Assembly: GCA_964017195.1 (NCBI GenBank)
Contig: OZ024896.1
Span: forward strand, 27,131,430-27,195,429
From: Siderastrea radians
Taxonomy: Eukaryota; Cnidaria; Anthozoa; Scleractinia; Rhizangiidae
Direction of reading: 5' to 3'
Length of the DNA: 64,000 nt
Within the stretch, counting starts at the first letter, position 1. Each line of letters starts with the position of its first letter. A program made the position numbers and the translations under genes. This document shows, piece by piece, positions 13,801 to 22,500 of the stretch. A model generated the notes under the pieces. That model ran no database searches and was not told where the DNA came from. It saw only the letters and a list, made by a program, of their open reading frames with translations.

Positions 13801-16800
13801 GTAGTTACGGTGACCTTTGTCCCAAGTCCATCCGAGCCAAAGCATTCGCGATAGTATGGTTCTTGGTTGGTCTGGTTATATTCTCTGTGTTTATTAGCGC
13901 TATAGCCTCCTTGCTGACCGTCACTTCAGTCAAGCATACTATTGGCTCATCAGGCGGAACAGACACAAAAATGGTAATAAACTTGCAATGAATTTACTTT
14001 TACTAACGCAGGCAGTTTATTACGATTGAAGATCATCAAAATGGTCCTTTGAAGTAACCTGTTCGACATCGTTGCGGAAAACCCGTGTTTTTGATCCTTT
14101 GCGTATGGACTGAAGCATCCTCGGAGACCCAGGGGCAGCTAGTCGGGACGACGGGATTTTCATGGGCGAAAGTTTACAACAAGAGCGGGAGAGCCCCTGG
14201 GCAGTTACTCTTACCGATCCAGTTCCAGAAGCGTTTGAATTCTCTCCTTCTGATTGGCCAGAAAAATATTTTTCTAGCCAATCAGCGAAGAGGAACAGCC
14301 GGGCGACTCTCATGCGCGAGGTTGTTTTCCTCATCGATCGCCGTAGTAGCGTGGCTCGTTCAACGGGAACATTTTTGAGAGAGCTTCAGAAAAATGATAA
14401 TAATAAATAAACGAAGTCGAAGAAATCGCAAACTGTAACGTGGCTGCAAGAAAACAAACACTTACAGGGAATTTTTCGCGCCGGATTTATCGAAGGTATC
14501 GCAAATTTTTAGAGCTAGCAACTTCCCCTTTCTCCAATGTAACTAATTATTTCTCCTTCTTCGTTGATCTTCGTCTGAAAATTTCCATCTCTGATGCACG
14601 GGCCACGCAACTATGTTGATCGAGAGCTAGTTCTCTCTAGTACGTGACATGACGTCGCATCGACCGTTAAGCAGAAAATTGCCTAGATCGGCCTCTAGAA
14701 GCTCGGAAAAGCAATAAAAACACAGCAAACACACAGCAGGTAATGTTTTTAAACTGTATTTCCATTTTAATGCATTTTCAGCGGAAAACCGCCGATTATT
14801 TTCGATCGAATTTCAGCTCCATACAAACACTCATATTACGCTTTGGTTAACTGTGGTTAGCACGCTTGATCGACATAGTTGCGTGGCCGGTGCATCGGAG
14901 ATTCTCGTGGAAAGTTTCAGACGTAGTTCAACGAACAAGGAGAAATAATTAGTAACATCGTTTACTCGAGTAGCTATTAGCCTCATGCAACGCTTGAGAA
15001 AGGGGAAGTCGTTAGCTCTAAAAATTTACGATACCTTCGATAAGTCCGCCGTGAAAAATCCCGGTGAGTGTTTGTTGTTTTCCGGCCACGTTATAGTTTG
15101 CAATTTCTTCGACTTCGTTTATTTATTTAGTATTTATTATTTCTCCTCAAAAATGTTCCCGTTGAACAGGCCACGCTACTACGGCGACCGATGAGGAAAA
15201 CAACCTCGTGTAAGAAGACATGAGAGTTGCCCGGCTGTTCCTCTTCGCTGATTAACCAGAAAAATATTTTTCTGGCCAATCAGAAGGAGAGAATTCAAAC
15301 GCTTCTGGAACTGGATCAGTAAGAGTAACTGCCCAGGGGCTCTCCTGCTCTTGTTGTAAACTTTCGCCCGTGAAAATCCCGTCGTCCCGACTAGCTGCCC
15401 CTGGGTCTCCGAGGATGGGACTGGAGAAGCCAATCGGTCATTTTTTATCTCCAAAAATCTCTACTTAGGGTAGCGCTTTTCGGTAGCACTTTTGAGTGGC
15501 TTTTTTAGTGAATTGAGGAAAGCCAACTGTATTAACAAAAACCGCATAAAAACAATTGAAAAAATATAGGTATGGACGGAAAAACGCTTAAAAAGTGTTT
15601 GTACAAAGGACGTTTCTATTCCTTTATCGCGAGTAGCCCAATGGCCTTGATAATAACTTAGTGCTGGGTTACTTTCTTGTATTATAAATTAAGGTCGTAT
15701 TTGATTACGACAAATTGTTTTCGGTTGATTGGGTTAGTTCTTTCTTTCGTGATCTATTGGAAAAATCTTTTTCGGATGCTTTGGTTGAGCATATTGTGCA
15801 ATAGCTATCAACCGTTTGAACCAATAACGGTTGAAAAGTGTTCTGTGGGGAGAATGGAACCCAGTCTTCCAAAACTTGTTGACGTTGACACGGTTAGTTA
15901 CAATAGAACACGACCTAAGTAACATACAAATCGCACCGCAGGTTGCTGTTGTGGCTGATTCACCTGAACAACGAGTTGCACTTGGCTCTCTCAGTGGTAA
16001 ACTCAGCATAGGTAAGATAAATATAAGGGACGGACCATTAGAAAAGTGATGGGTGGGGTGGGGAAAAAACCAAAAAAAAAATTCGTGTAATGGAAAATGT
16101 CCGAAAAAAAAATTCATGCAAGGGAAAATGTCCGGAAAAAATTCATGCACAAGATAGGCCTCATTTTGATATGAAACCATAATCCGTTCTGCCAAAGTGC
16201 TCAAGTAGTGTCTCCAGTGTTTAAAAAATTGGAAATTTTTTGGGGCTCTGCCAGGATGCTATAAAATATTGTTTTCATAATTAATATTTCTTTTATCGGG
16301 AGTGGGATACCTTCGCCTGGAACAAATTTTTTGTTGTTTTTATAGTCATAGTCATGCAGTTGAACCCCGTTATTTTGAACCGTCAGGGGAAACAAAAAAA
16401 GTTTGAAATAGCGGGAGTTCAAAATAACCGATAGTAAATGAATGAAGGGCAAATCCAGTGGGATCATTCTCACTACTATCTTATTACCTTCAGTTAGTGA
16501 ATTCTGATACATGTATGTACCCTGTTGTTGTTCAACTTTATTCCTGGTTTAATTTTTAGTGTCCTTTATTCCTGGGTATGGTGATGTCCGATAATGACTT
16601 TAAACCAAAGGGAAAAAATAAAAACAAGGATAAAATTGAACCACAACATGATACAATGGATGATTTCGGTTAGTGAATCGAAGCAGCTGTCACTAGCCAC
16701 TTGGCTAGTTAGCAAAATAATTACTCTCGAGCCCTGACAGGGCTTTTGGGCTCCCTATAATTTTTATTACAGCACAACCCTGCATTTTAAAGCGAGCATT

Positions 16801-19534
16801 ATTAAAAAGTGTTTTGTAATAAAATAAACTTAAAAATGTAAAGTAACGTAACAGTACAAGCTATGTATTTAGTAAAACAAAGTTGCGTTGGTTTTAATTA
16901 ATTCAATAGCAAATTGTGCATAAGGAAAACATTTTCTCAAAAAAAAAAACTTCATGCATAGGGCTGTAGCCAAAAAAAAAATTCTTGCACTGGAAATGGG
17001 CCAAAAAAAAAATTCTGGCTGGCAAAAAATCCCCCATCCCCCCCATCACTTTTCTAATGGTCCGTCCCTAAATGTTGATAGAACAATGCTAAAAGCGTTA
17101 GAACGTGTTTATCATTCCATTGTAGGTACGTAGGTGTAGGTACGTATGTTTTTCCGAGTCACTTAAGTTTCACTGGCTCGCTGACTGACTGACTGACTGA
17201 CTGACTGACTGACTGACTGACTGATTGACTGGCTGGTTGGCTGACTGACTGACTGACTAACTGACTGACTGACTGACTGATTGACTGACTGACTGATTGA
17301 CTGGCTGGTTGGCTGACTGACTGACTGACTAACTGACTGACTGATTAACTGACTGAACGAACGAACGAACGAACGAACGATCGATCGATCGAATTACTTA
17401 ACAGACGAAACGCACGCAAACATTTCCATGATTTTAGCAGAAAGTTGATCATCTTATAGTTGTGATTCAGTTACAAAGTGCCTATCACCCGTATCGACAC
17501 TTACTTAACAGCAAACTGTATTTTGTCGGTAAGAAACAAAGGGAGGACCATCCAGTAGCCCTTACTGTTGAAAGCACTCCAGACGTTCATGACAAGTACT
17601 CATTTTGAATTTTATCTTTATCTTAAGTATAATAGCTTTAGCACTCTATTTAAGGTTCGACATTCTCGGATGTAGAGCAGCTGGTCGATGCTCTGAAGAC
17701 GGAAAGAGTTGACTCTATATTAGTGGACATGTACACACCGGTCAAACGCAAGGACTTGTTCAATGGCTCCTGGTTTGAAGTCGCCAAGCTCCTAGAGACC
17801 GAGATCTCTCATGGCGTTCTTCTGCAAGGAAGTGCTGTTAAAATGGCTGACGAATTGTCAAGAATGATCGTCGCTAAAAATGTCCAGACGGAGTATCTAC
17901 AGGATGGAAGTGAAGATCAAGGATATGAGGCGAGATTAAATTACTATTGCCACTTTATCATTGGGAAATAATTATAACTGGACTGCCTTAGACATGGTCC
18001 TTTTGTGGCTTTACCATTAAACAAAACTGCCAAAACGGTGGCCTGTAAGGAGCAGAGAATTCCAGCTCGCAGTAGCAATGGCTAATCGAGGCGGGCGGTA
18101 ATGCAACAATCAAATTGGTGAACTGTTCTTTACTCAATACAAAGATTTTTCTCGTTTGCCAGTTTCCTATTCTCCTAAGACAATTCTCAAAAGAATATCT
18201 TACAAAAGTAAATGTAATAATATATGTCTATTTCAAAAAACAAAATGAAAAACGCCGCAGGAAAATGTGGCAACGCAGGTTTTATTTAAAAAGAAAAACA
18301 AAGAATTTGAACCAGGTTAAAAGGCCCAAGGCTTCACTCCGGGAGTGTCAATACGAGGTCTAATTTTTTTCTTTGAAATATTTTGAAACCTTATCCATGG
18401 ATTTTTCATGACCCATACAGGACGTAAATAATGACGAAGAGCCTGTGACATTCTTTGAGCCCAGCAGTCCCTACTATCGCACAACTATGTACGCCACCTT
18501 AACTGCTTTGGCTGTGTTCCTGTGCTGTGGAGTTTTGTACCAGATATCATGCTACAAAAGAGAAAGAACTGGACCGGACAACAGTAAGTTCATAACAGCT
18601 CAGTATGGGGATTGGCGGGGGTGGGGGGGGGGGGGAGTATGGGTGGGATTGGGGTTGGAATAGGATGTACTGGTCAACAAATATCTCATCGCACTTTCGA
18701 CCCCTTAGGTTGTTGGCTCAATTCCTGGGAAGCTAGCGAAGCTATCCTAAGTGATAAATCCATTTCTTGTTATAGACAAGAAACTGCTCCTGCACATTGT
18801 TTTTCTCCAATCAGGTGTGTGCACGTGACAAGTGATTTTGTAATATAGTTTCACACATCCATACACTTTGCCGAAGACTGTTTTGCAGTCCCCAGCCACA
18901 GCTCCCACATGGCTTATGTGAAGCTAAGGCTTAAAGAAGCCTTCGGGTTTGCCACGGGAGTAAATGGCTGGTTACGGGTTCTTCCAGCCTGACAAGCAGC
19001 TGACCGAGGCTACTAGTCAGCGGCTCATGCGGTTGTACGCATGAGTAAGGTTCTTTTCTGGCCAACTAGCGGAGATTGTGCAATGTGTCCATTGCTATGA
19101 ATGTTTTATTTACATGGGGCAATGTAAACAGGAGTTGGTGAGTAAATAGAATTCATTTCATTGGTTACATAAATTTTATAATATGTTTACTCAAGGGTTA
19201 GCTGTCTCCTCGCCCCATTATTCCCCCGAACCCAACACTTCAGACTATCGCCTAATAGCCTCAACGCGAAAAAAATCTATTTCTGATCTATTTATTCTAA
19301 CACAGCGTTGAACCTTCTTTTGCAGGAATCAGACAAAACTCTGTTTCACCAGAGAGCCCAGACGCAAGAGATGCCATGGAAATAGCTGTGGAGGAATTTT
19401 ACAATTCCTTTAGTGCAACATACAAAGAGTTGCGACGAAAATGCAAGAATGAGCTAATACTGCTGGCAAAACTGAAACAGCAAGGGTTGAAAAGCTCGAG
19501 GTTTCATAACAGAGCCTGGGAATCGAATGTATAA
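1701..19534 (+). CDS. Discoidin/FN3 receptor fused to iGluR-like potassium channel core (5' partial, 12 exons)
   Basis: Twelve exons join in one frame to 921 residues plus stop: 1701-1839, 2870-3205, 3716-4030, 5001-5267, 7164-7472, 10259-10677, 13150-13244, 13805-13973, 15942-16011, 17655-17929, 18421-18583, 19326-19534. Residues 1-46 end an F5/8C domain; 47-455 are four FN3 domains; 456-573 an S1-like half; 574-595 helix 1; 625-630 the filter TVGYGD; about 640-664 helix 2; about 665-815 an S2-like half; 821-842 helix 3; then a 79-residue tail. S1-M-P-M-S2-M is the iGluR layout, and TVGYGD is the filter of K+ channels and of bacterial GluR0. The segment SAIASLLTVTS resembles the iGluR M3 signature. 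Inference: a plasma-membrane K+-selective channel with a large extracellular adhesive or ligand-binding region. The ligand is unknown. The N-terminus lies outside the window. An unusual leak or two-pore channel is the alternative, but the split S1/S2 and third helix argue against it. Confidence 0.85.
1896..2105 (-). repeat. Probable dispersed repeat in intron 1
   Basis: An uninterrupted frame of 68 codons on the minus strand without any domain. Its base composition differs from the surrounding intron and includes a CCATCC-rich stretch. I think it is a fragment of a dispersed element, but I found no second copy in the window. Confidence 0.3.
2870..3205 (+). CDS. Exon: fibronectin type III domain 1
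   Basis: A complete FN3 domain in one exon with phase 1 at both ends. The acceptor follows a T-rich tract and the donor is GTAAGT. It opens with PPTNLTAMDSTSSSFIISW, the usual A and B strands with the conserved tryptophan. Strand F carries YCVRLSLIA, followed by a G-strand cysteine in SDCYYLY. The two cysteines could form a domain-internal disulphide. Confidence 0.9.
3464..3502 (+). repeat. (TTTG)n microsatellite
   Basis: About nine uninterrupted TTTG units in the intron between FN3 exons 1 and 2. A simple repeat with no other structure around it. Confidence 0.95.
3716..4030 (+). CDS. Exon: fibronectin type III domain 2
   Basis: Single-exon FN3 domain, phase 1 on both sides, donor GTAAGA. 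Landmarks are APTILGAQKINSTSFSVSW in strands A-B, GYRLSYYD in strand C, LQVYSNYCVQVRAFT in strands E-F and ASECFFLDV in strand G. It has the same F/G cysteine pair as the preceding domain, and several N-glycosylation sequons (for example NSS). Confidence 0.9.
5001..5267 (+). CDS. Exon: fibronectin type III domain 3
   Basis: The shortest FN3 exon, 89 residues. It starts VTALPPPRSSAYSDGSS, has the strand B tryptophan in VLVQWEP, strand C in LQGYFVFLRD and strand F in GCIQVAAYTREG. The end is less certain than for its neighbours: a GT at 5268 gives the phase 1 junction that fits the next exon, while the GT at 5266 gives the wrong phase. Confidence 0.8.
5861..7016. mobile_element. Inverted pair of C/G-rich repeat ends
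   Basis: 5861-5887 and 6990-7016 are inverted repeats of 27 bases with two mismatches, each ending in a run of C or G. Both carry CAATTCCAGCTGCGCCCAT or its complement. Inside each end is a long stretch with further CCCGGG-type runs. This is either one 1.16-kb element or two copies of one MITE family in opposite orientation. It lies in the intron between FN3 exons 3 and 4. Confidence 0.7.
7164..7472 (+). CDS. Exon: fibronectin type III domain 4
   Basis: Single-exon FN3 domain, phase 1 on both sides, donor GTAGGT. It reads PKISASIRKTISTIEVKW, then GEILGYELLYELV, then SSFTRYKFQMAAITANGIG and a short G strand. Unlike domains 1-3 it has no F/G cysteine pair. It is the last extracellular domain before the channel core. 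Confidence 0.9.
7630..8181. mobile_element. MITE with about 100-bp terminal inverted repeats
   Basis: 7630-7728 and 8082-8181 are near-perfect reverse complements. Both include the core CTAAAACGATATAAAC or its complement and end in GGGAAGAAC or its complement. The interior is about 350 bases and non-coding. It lies in the intron downstream of FN3 exon 4. Confidence 0.85.
9181..9428. mobile_element. Small MITE, about 250 bp
   Basis: Starts ACCGTATTTTCCCGATTAAA and ends with a diverged reverse complement (GAGAAAATACGGT). No coding capacity. It is intronic and shows two internal CGCCGGGTC copies. Confidence 0.75.
10259..10677 (+). CDS. Exon: S1-like half-domain and first membrane helix
   Basis: The exon enters in phase 1 and ends in phase 0 at GTAAGT. 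After a cysteine-containing linker it encodes about 118 residues resembling, at low similarity, the S1 half of an iGluR ligand-binding domain. The best part is YSKFIPVIRVPGVVVITRK, where an iGluR has its 'Pf...g..ilv.k' segment just before M1. The last 22 residues start SWPIFALTIMMALLAGII and form a clear membrane helix. I cannot identify the ligand-binding residues. Confidence 0.8.
11520..11965 (+). repeat. Dispersed repeat, copy 1
   Basis: Reads as the reverse complement of 22080-22565, with scattered substitutions and small indels. Shared landmarks are ACCATGGCAACA, TTTTCAGAAAATCCAGTC and TTGCATTTT.ACGTTTTCTG. Its open frames carry no recognisable domain, so I call it non-coding or decayed. 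It lies in the intron before the pore exon. Confidence 0.75.
13150..13244 (+). CDS. Exon: pore helix and first half of the potassium filter
   Basis: Encodes DSKTNPDHFPRQFIKGTGQ followed by the pore helix GFWWSFISMTTV, and ends two bases into the first filter glycine. The aromatic WW before the threonine pair is typical of potassium channel pore helices. The donor is GTAAAT, phase 2. Confidence 0.9.
13640..13800 (+). repeat. TTATTG/TTGTTG-rich simple repeat
   Basis: Pyrimidine-rich tract of interrupted TTATTA and GTTGTT units that runs up to the acceptor of the filter exon at 13805. Part of it probably serves as the polypyrimidine tract. Confidence 0.8.
13805..13973 (+). CDS. Exon: rest of filter (GYGD) and pore-lining helix
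   Basis: The exon completes the glycine codon split by the intron, giving TVGYGD, then LCPKSIRAK and a long hydrophobic helix (AFAIVWFLVGLVIFSVF). It ends SAIASLLTVTS, which aligns with the end of the iGluR M3 helix rather than with a classical potassium channel. Phase 0 exit at GTAATA. A pyrimidine- and TTG-rich repeat tract runs right up to its acceptor. Confidence 0.92.
14116..15417. mobile_element. Foldback transposon, 1.3 kb, long inverted arms, 9-bp target duplication
   Basis: 14116 to about 14620 and about 14860 to 15417 are inverted copies of each other, leaving only about 240 bases of unique interior. The ends read CATCCTCGGAGACCCAGG and its complement. Flanks are GGACTGAAG (14107-14115) and GGACTGGAG (15418-15426), a 9-base duplication with one mismatch. 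Long inverted repeats with a 9-base duplication are known from Mutator-like elements. No transposase is encoded. The element sits in the intron between the pore helix and the S2 domain. Confidence 0.85.
15942..16011 (+). CDS. Exon: start of S2-like half-domain
   Basis: A 70-base exon, phase 0 to phase 1, encoding VAVVADSPEQRVALGSLSGK and three more residues. An upstream acceptor CAG and the donor GTAAGA support it. It lies where the S2 half of an iGluR ligand-binding domain begins. It is supported by phase agreement with both neighbours. Confidence 0.75.
16027..17068. mobile_element. Non-autonomous element with TAA target duplication (Harbinger-like)
   Basis: Ends GGGACGGACCATTAGAAAAG and the exact complement, bounded by TAA at 16024-16026 and 17069-17071. 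Sub-terminal A-rich units (AAAAAAATTC.TGCA) are repeated near both ends in opposite orientation. A 3-base TAA duplication is typical of PIF/Harbinger elements. I saw no transposase. Confidence 0.8.
17168..17395 (+). repeat. (GACT)n array passing into GAAC and GATC units
   Basis: Long tetranucleotide array of GACT with variants (GATT, GGCT), duplicated in a block of about 55 bases, then CGAA and CGAT units. It is about 260 bases upstream of the S2 exon and purely simple sequence. Confidence 0.95.
17655..17929 (+). CDS. Exon: main part of S2-like half-domain
   Basis: Encodes STFSDVEQLVDALKTERVDS, then ILVDMYTPV, then a helix-rich stretch, GVLLQGSAVKMADELSRMI and YLQDGSEDQGYE. The order of a serine-led helix start, an 'ALKT..VDSILVD' strand and a late 'GVLL.GSA.K' strand fits the S2 half of periplasmic-binding-like domains. 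No phase-compatible GT donor exists. GAG followed by GCGAGA gives the only junction that keeps the next exon open, so a GC-AG intron is proposed. Confidence 0.75.
18421..18583 (+). CDS. Exon: third membrane helix
   Basis: Phase 0 entry after a CAG at 18418-18420, phase 1 exit at GTAAGT. Acidic start (DVNNDEEPVTFFEPSSP), then a membrane helix from TMYATLTALAVFLCCGVLYQ, then basic KRER on the cytoplasmic side. This corresponds to iGluR M4. Its presence separates the protein from two-helix potassium channels. Confidence 0.85.
19326..19534 (+). CDS. Exon: cytoplasmic tail and stop
   Basis: Phase 1 entry after TTTTGCAG. About 69 residues: a serine/proline segment (RQNSVSPESPDARDAMEI), then a charged helical stretch (YKELRRKCKNELILLAKLKQ) and a TAA stop at 19532-19534. 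The tail has no recognised domain. Its helix could be a short coiled coil. Confidence 0.85.
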
Positions 19535-22500
19535 CCTTTTTACACTAGGCGCCCTACTGAAGCTCCATTTTCAACGTACAAAGCGTTATTGTCATATAGA
19601 TAGCCCCTGGATACAAGCAATAACGGATGGGCTCGATTGATTTCGCTACAGTTATCATCTCTTGTTCATTACTAATATCAGCTCTTGTAAACCACTGTTT
19701 AATATCCGCACCCTCTCATTTGACAAAACACTGCTCATCACGCGGTACATCGTCCTCTTTGATAACTATTTCAACAATTACAATGTCAAATTTTCAGATC
19801 ACAATTACGACATTTAAGAACTAAATTATAAAATTAATCAGAGGGTTACAAAATACGTAAACCCCTTTCTGGCTTCGTGGTATATGGAAGGATAATGCCT
19901 TGGCTGAAAGACTGTCCTGCAAATTTGTAGTTACTCACCGTTCTTCTCTTCTCGGCATTTGTTACTCTTCAGACACTATTTCCGCATTGGACATTATACC
20001 ACCCCAAATACCAGCCGCCAAAGGGTTTTTTCTGACTAAATATGTTACTACTGGACAAGTATCCATGCAAACATGTCGTGAGAATAGAAACGGCTTCTTC
20101 TGAGGTAAATCATTTAAAAGGGGCTGCCTATATTTGCGTTCGACGATAGGAGAACGTAACCCTAATCCCTGCCGGAGTGAAATCGCGATTTTCTCTGTAG
20201 TGGGTGGACGGACACCAATTTAGCCCCCCCCCCTACCCCCGAAGATTTTTGCAGGGGAACCAAATGACCTCGCTTTCACATCCAAAGGCGTCTTTGTTGC
20301 GAAGAAGCTTGTTTTGAACGAGGGAAGTTCTAGGCTCGAAAAAGCAACCTTTCGCCCAAGGAGTTATTGTAAATCTTCGATCAAAGTCTTGGAGAAGTAT
20401 GCACGACTCCTTGGTACATATGTAAGCCTGCAGGTTCGCCGTTCAGTTGGCATTCTAACCTTCTCGCCTTCGATGAGGAACCACTCGGCATACAACATTC
20501 AAATTTAGATGTCCGGGAAAGAAACACGCTATTTAAATTTACTTGATACATGTGAAATCATTTCTCTCTCGAGCAATGCCTTGGCGAGTCACTCTCGAAG
20601 TTTTGTGTAATGTCCACGCTGCCACTCTTAAATTTAGAAATTGCGTTGTCTGCTTATTTCGGAAATCGACGTTTATCAACGAAGCTGCGAACTAAAAGAG
20701 GTTGAGAGGACCATTGCGCAAATATTTTTGGAGGTTATCAAAGGTAAAGAGTTCAACGGTACTTGTAACATTTCAGTTTAATTTTGTATTTACATGTGAA
20801 ACTTTGGATGAGCAATATGTCCGCCTGAAAAGTCCGCAACTTTGTTATTTTATTTACATGCATTTCATATCTGACAATGTTCGATTTTCTATTGAAAATA
20901 TATCAACTGATAACAACCCAGGGAAAGGGTCGAGAAAGATCAGGAAGCTGAGGAGACTCTTTCTTTCCCTAATTTCGGTGTCGACAAGGGTTGCAATCGA
21001 ACGCACTCCACTAATCTGCGATTACTACTAGTGTAGAACTATTTGGACGGCAGATTCGTTCTCGTGGAGGATATAGTTTACTGGTCGTCAGACATATTTT
21101 GTAAATATTGTAACATTTAGTCTTGGAAAATTCGGTCAGCTTTGGCCACATTTAGGTTCTATGCTTAATGGAGCCGAGTTCGGCAAAACGTTTTCACTAA
21201 AACTTTTAGTCAGTATTTCAGTATATGTGTATACTAGACTTTTTCACATCATCGAACGTCAAACGTGTAGCAATACGATTTTAAGCGAGCTTCAACTTAT
21301 ATATTAACAGCAACAGTTGAATAAGGGATCATTCTTTGAGCACTCTCTAAAAGGCTGCACTTTAATCTCAAGTGGCTTCATAGAGCGAGTTTTTCTCTAA
21401 TTTCACTTTTTTGAAGTGCATTTTCACTTTGAGCAAAATTATAAAAAGGAATTGTATTACACAGCAGTCATGTCTTTCTTCTGAATTCCAATCACACTTT
21501 TGAATTTTAAAGTAAATTAAGACAACCAGAAACTGTTGAAAGGGTTAGCGCTGTGGCTTGAGCGCTCGTTTCCCACCAATGTGGCTTGGGATCGAATCCA
21601 GGTCTTACGATCAAAAGAAGAACTTTCCGTTTATATGAAAAATCAGTGAGAATTTCCACCAAAAAGTGGAACAGTACATTTTTCCACAAACAAAATGAAA
21701 TGAGTCGAGTATCAACCGATAAACAGAGAGCGCTTTCCCCATCGTCCCCCGCGCTCCCGTTTTCTCTCTCCAGCGCTCCCGCTTCCGTATTTTTTTCTTT
21801 CACTGGTGTTTACTAACAGGAGCCTCTGCGGAGGAGAGAGTTTGTATGGAAAAACCGGTGAGAATTTTCCGCCAGCAGGTCACTACAGTAATGACGCCAA
21901 TGCCGTACAGTAATACTCCGATAATTCCGGTAAAAACAAGAGAAGACGGTTGTTCAGCATTTACGTGGAGAAACCGGTTGGTCCACGGTTTGTGGAAATG
22001 GTAAGCCGAAAACCTCCCGAATGGGAGAGATTGCGTGTGGCAATTGCACCGTTCACTCTAATTTAATGAGAGTCTAAAACTAGTTTGACAATTGGTGCAG
22101 GGTCTGGAACTGGTAGTAAAAAGGCCAATGGAACACAATTTTCCGTTCGGATGCCCTCTCCTCCGTAGAGGTTCCTATTACAACTCAAAAATTGAAATCT
22201 AACATAGAACATGTTCAGAAAACGTGAAAATGCAAAGCACCAAATTTCAGAACATCTCTTTATCAAACTTTCCGAGACCAGTATCTTAAAAGCTAAAAAT
22301 ATTTGTCTGAGTTTTCTAGAGACAAATGACTAATGACTGGATTTTCTGAAAATAAATGAAACCCGTCATTAAATGCTGGTATACTACCAGCGGTATTGCC
22401 ATGGCAACAGTACTTAGCCCAATTAAACACCCCGAATTATAATCTTTTTAGTTGAACTTGAATCTTCCTAATTTGGCTGCCCAACTACCAGTGGTTAGAA

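Noticed and set aside
13640..13845. Asparagine-rich minus-strand peptide near 13552-13845
   Set aside because: Produced by the TTG/TTATT simple repeat and antisense to the filter exon.
14020..14410. Overlapping frames on both strands near 14020-14410 as genes
   Set aside because: They fall mostly within one arm of the foldback element and recur, inverted, in the other arm.
15734..16204. Minus-strand frame of 156 codons with repeated phenylalanine-rich phrases
   Set aside because: It overlaps the S2 exon at 15942-16011 and its repeats come from the A-rich units at the end of the TAA-flanked element.
17168..17395. Regularly repeated units that could suggest an array such as CRISPR
   Set aside because: Units are contiguous tetranucleotides without spacers, in a spliced eukaryotic gene. 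It is a microsatellite.
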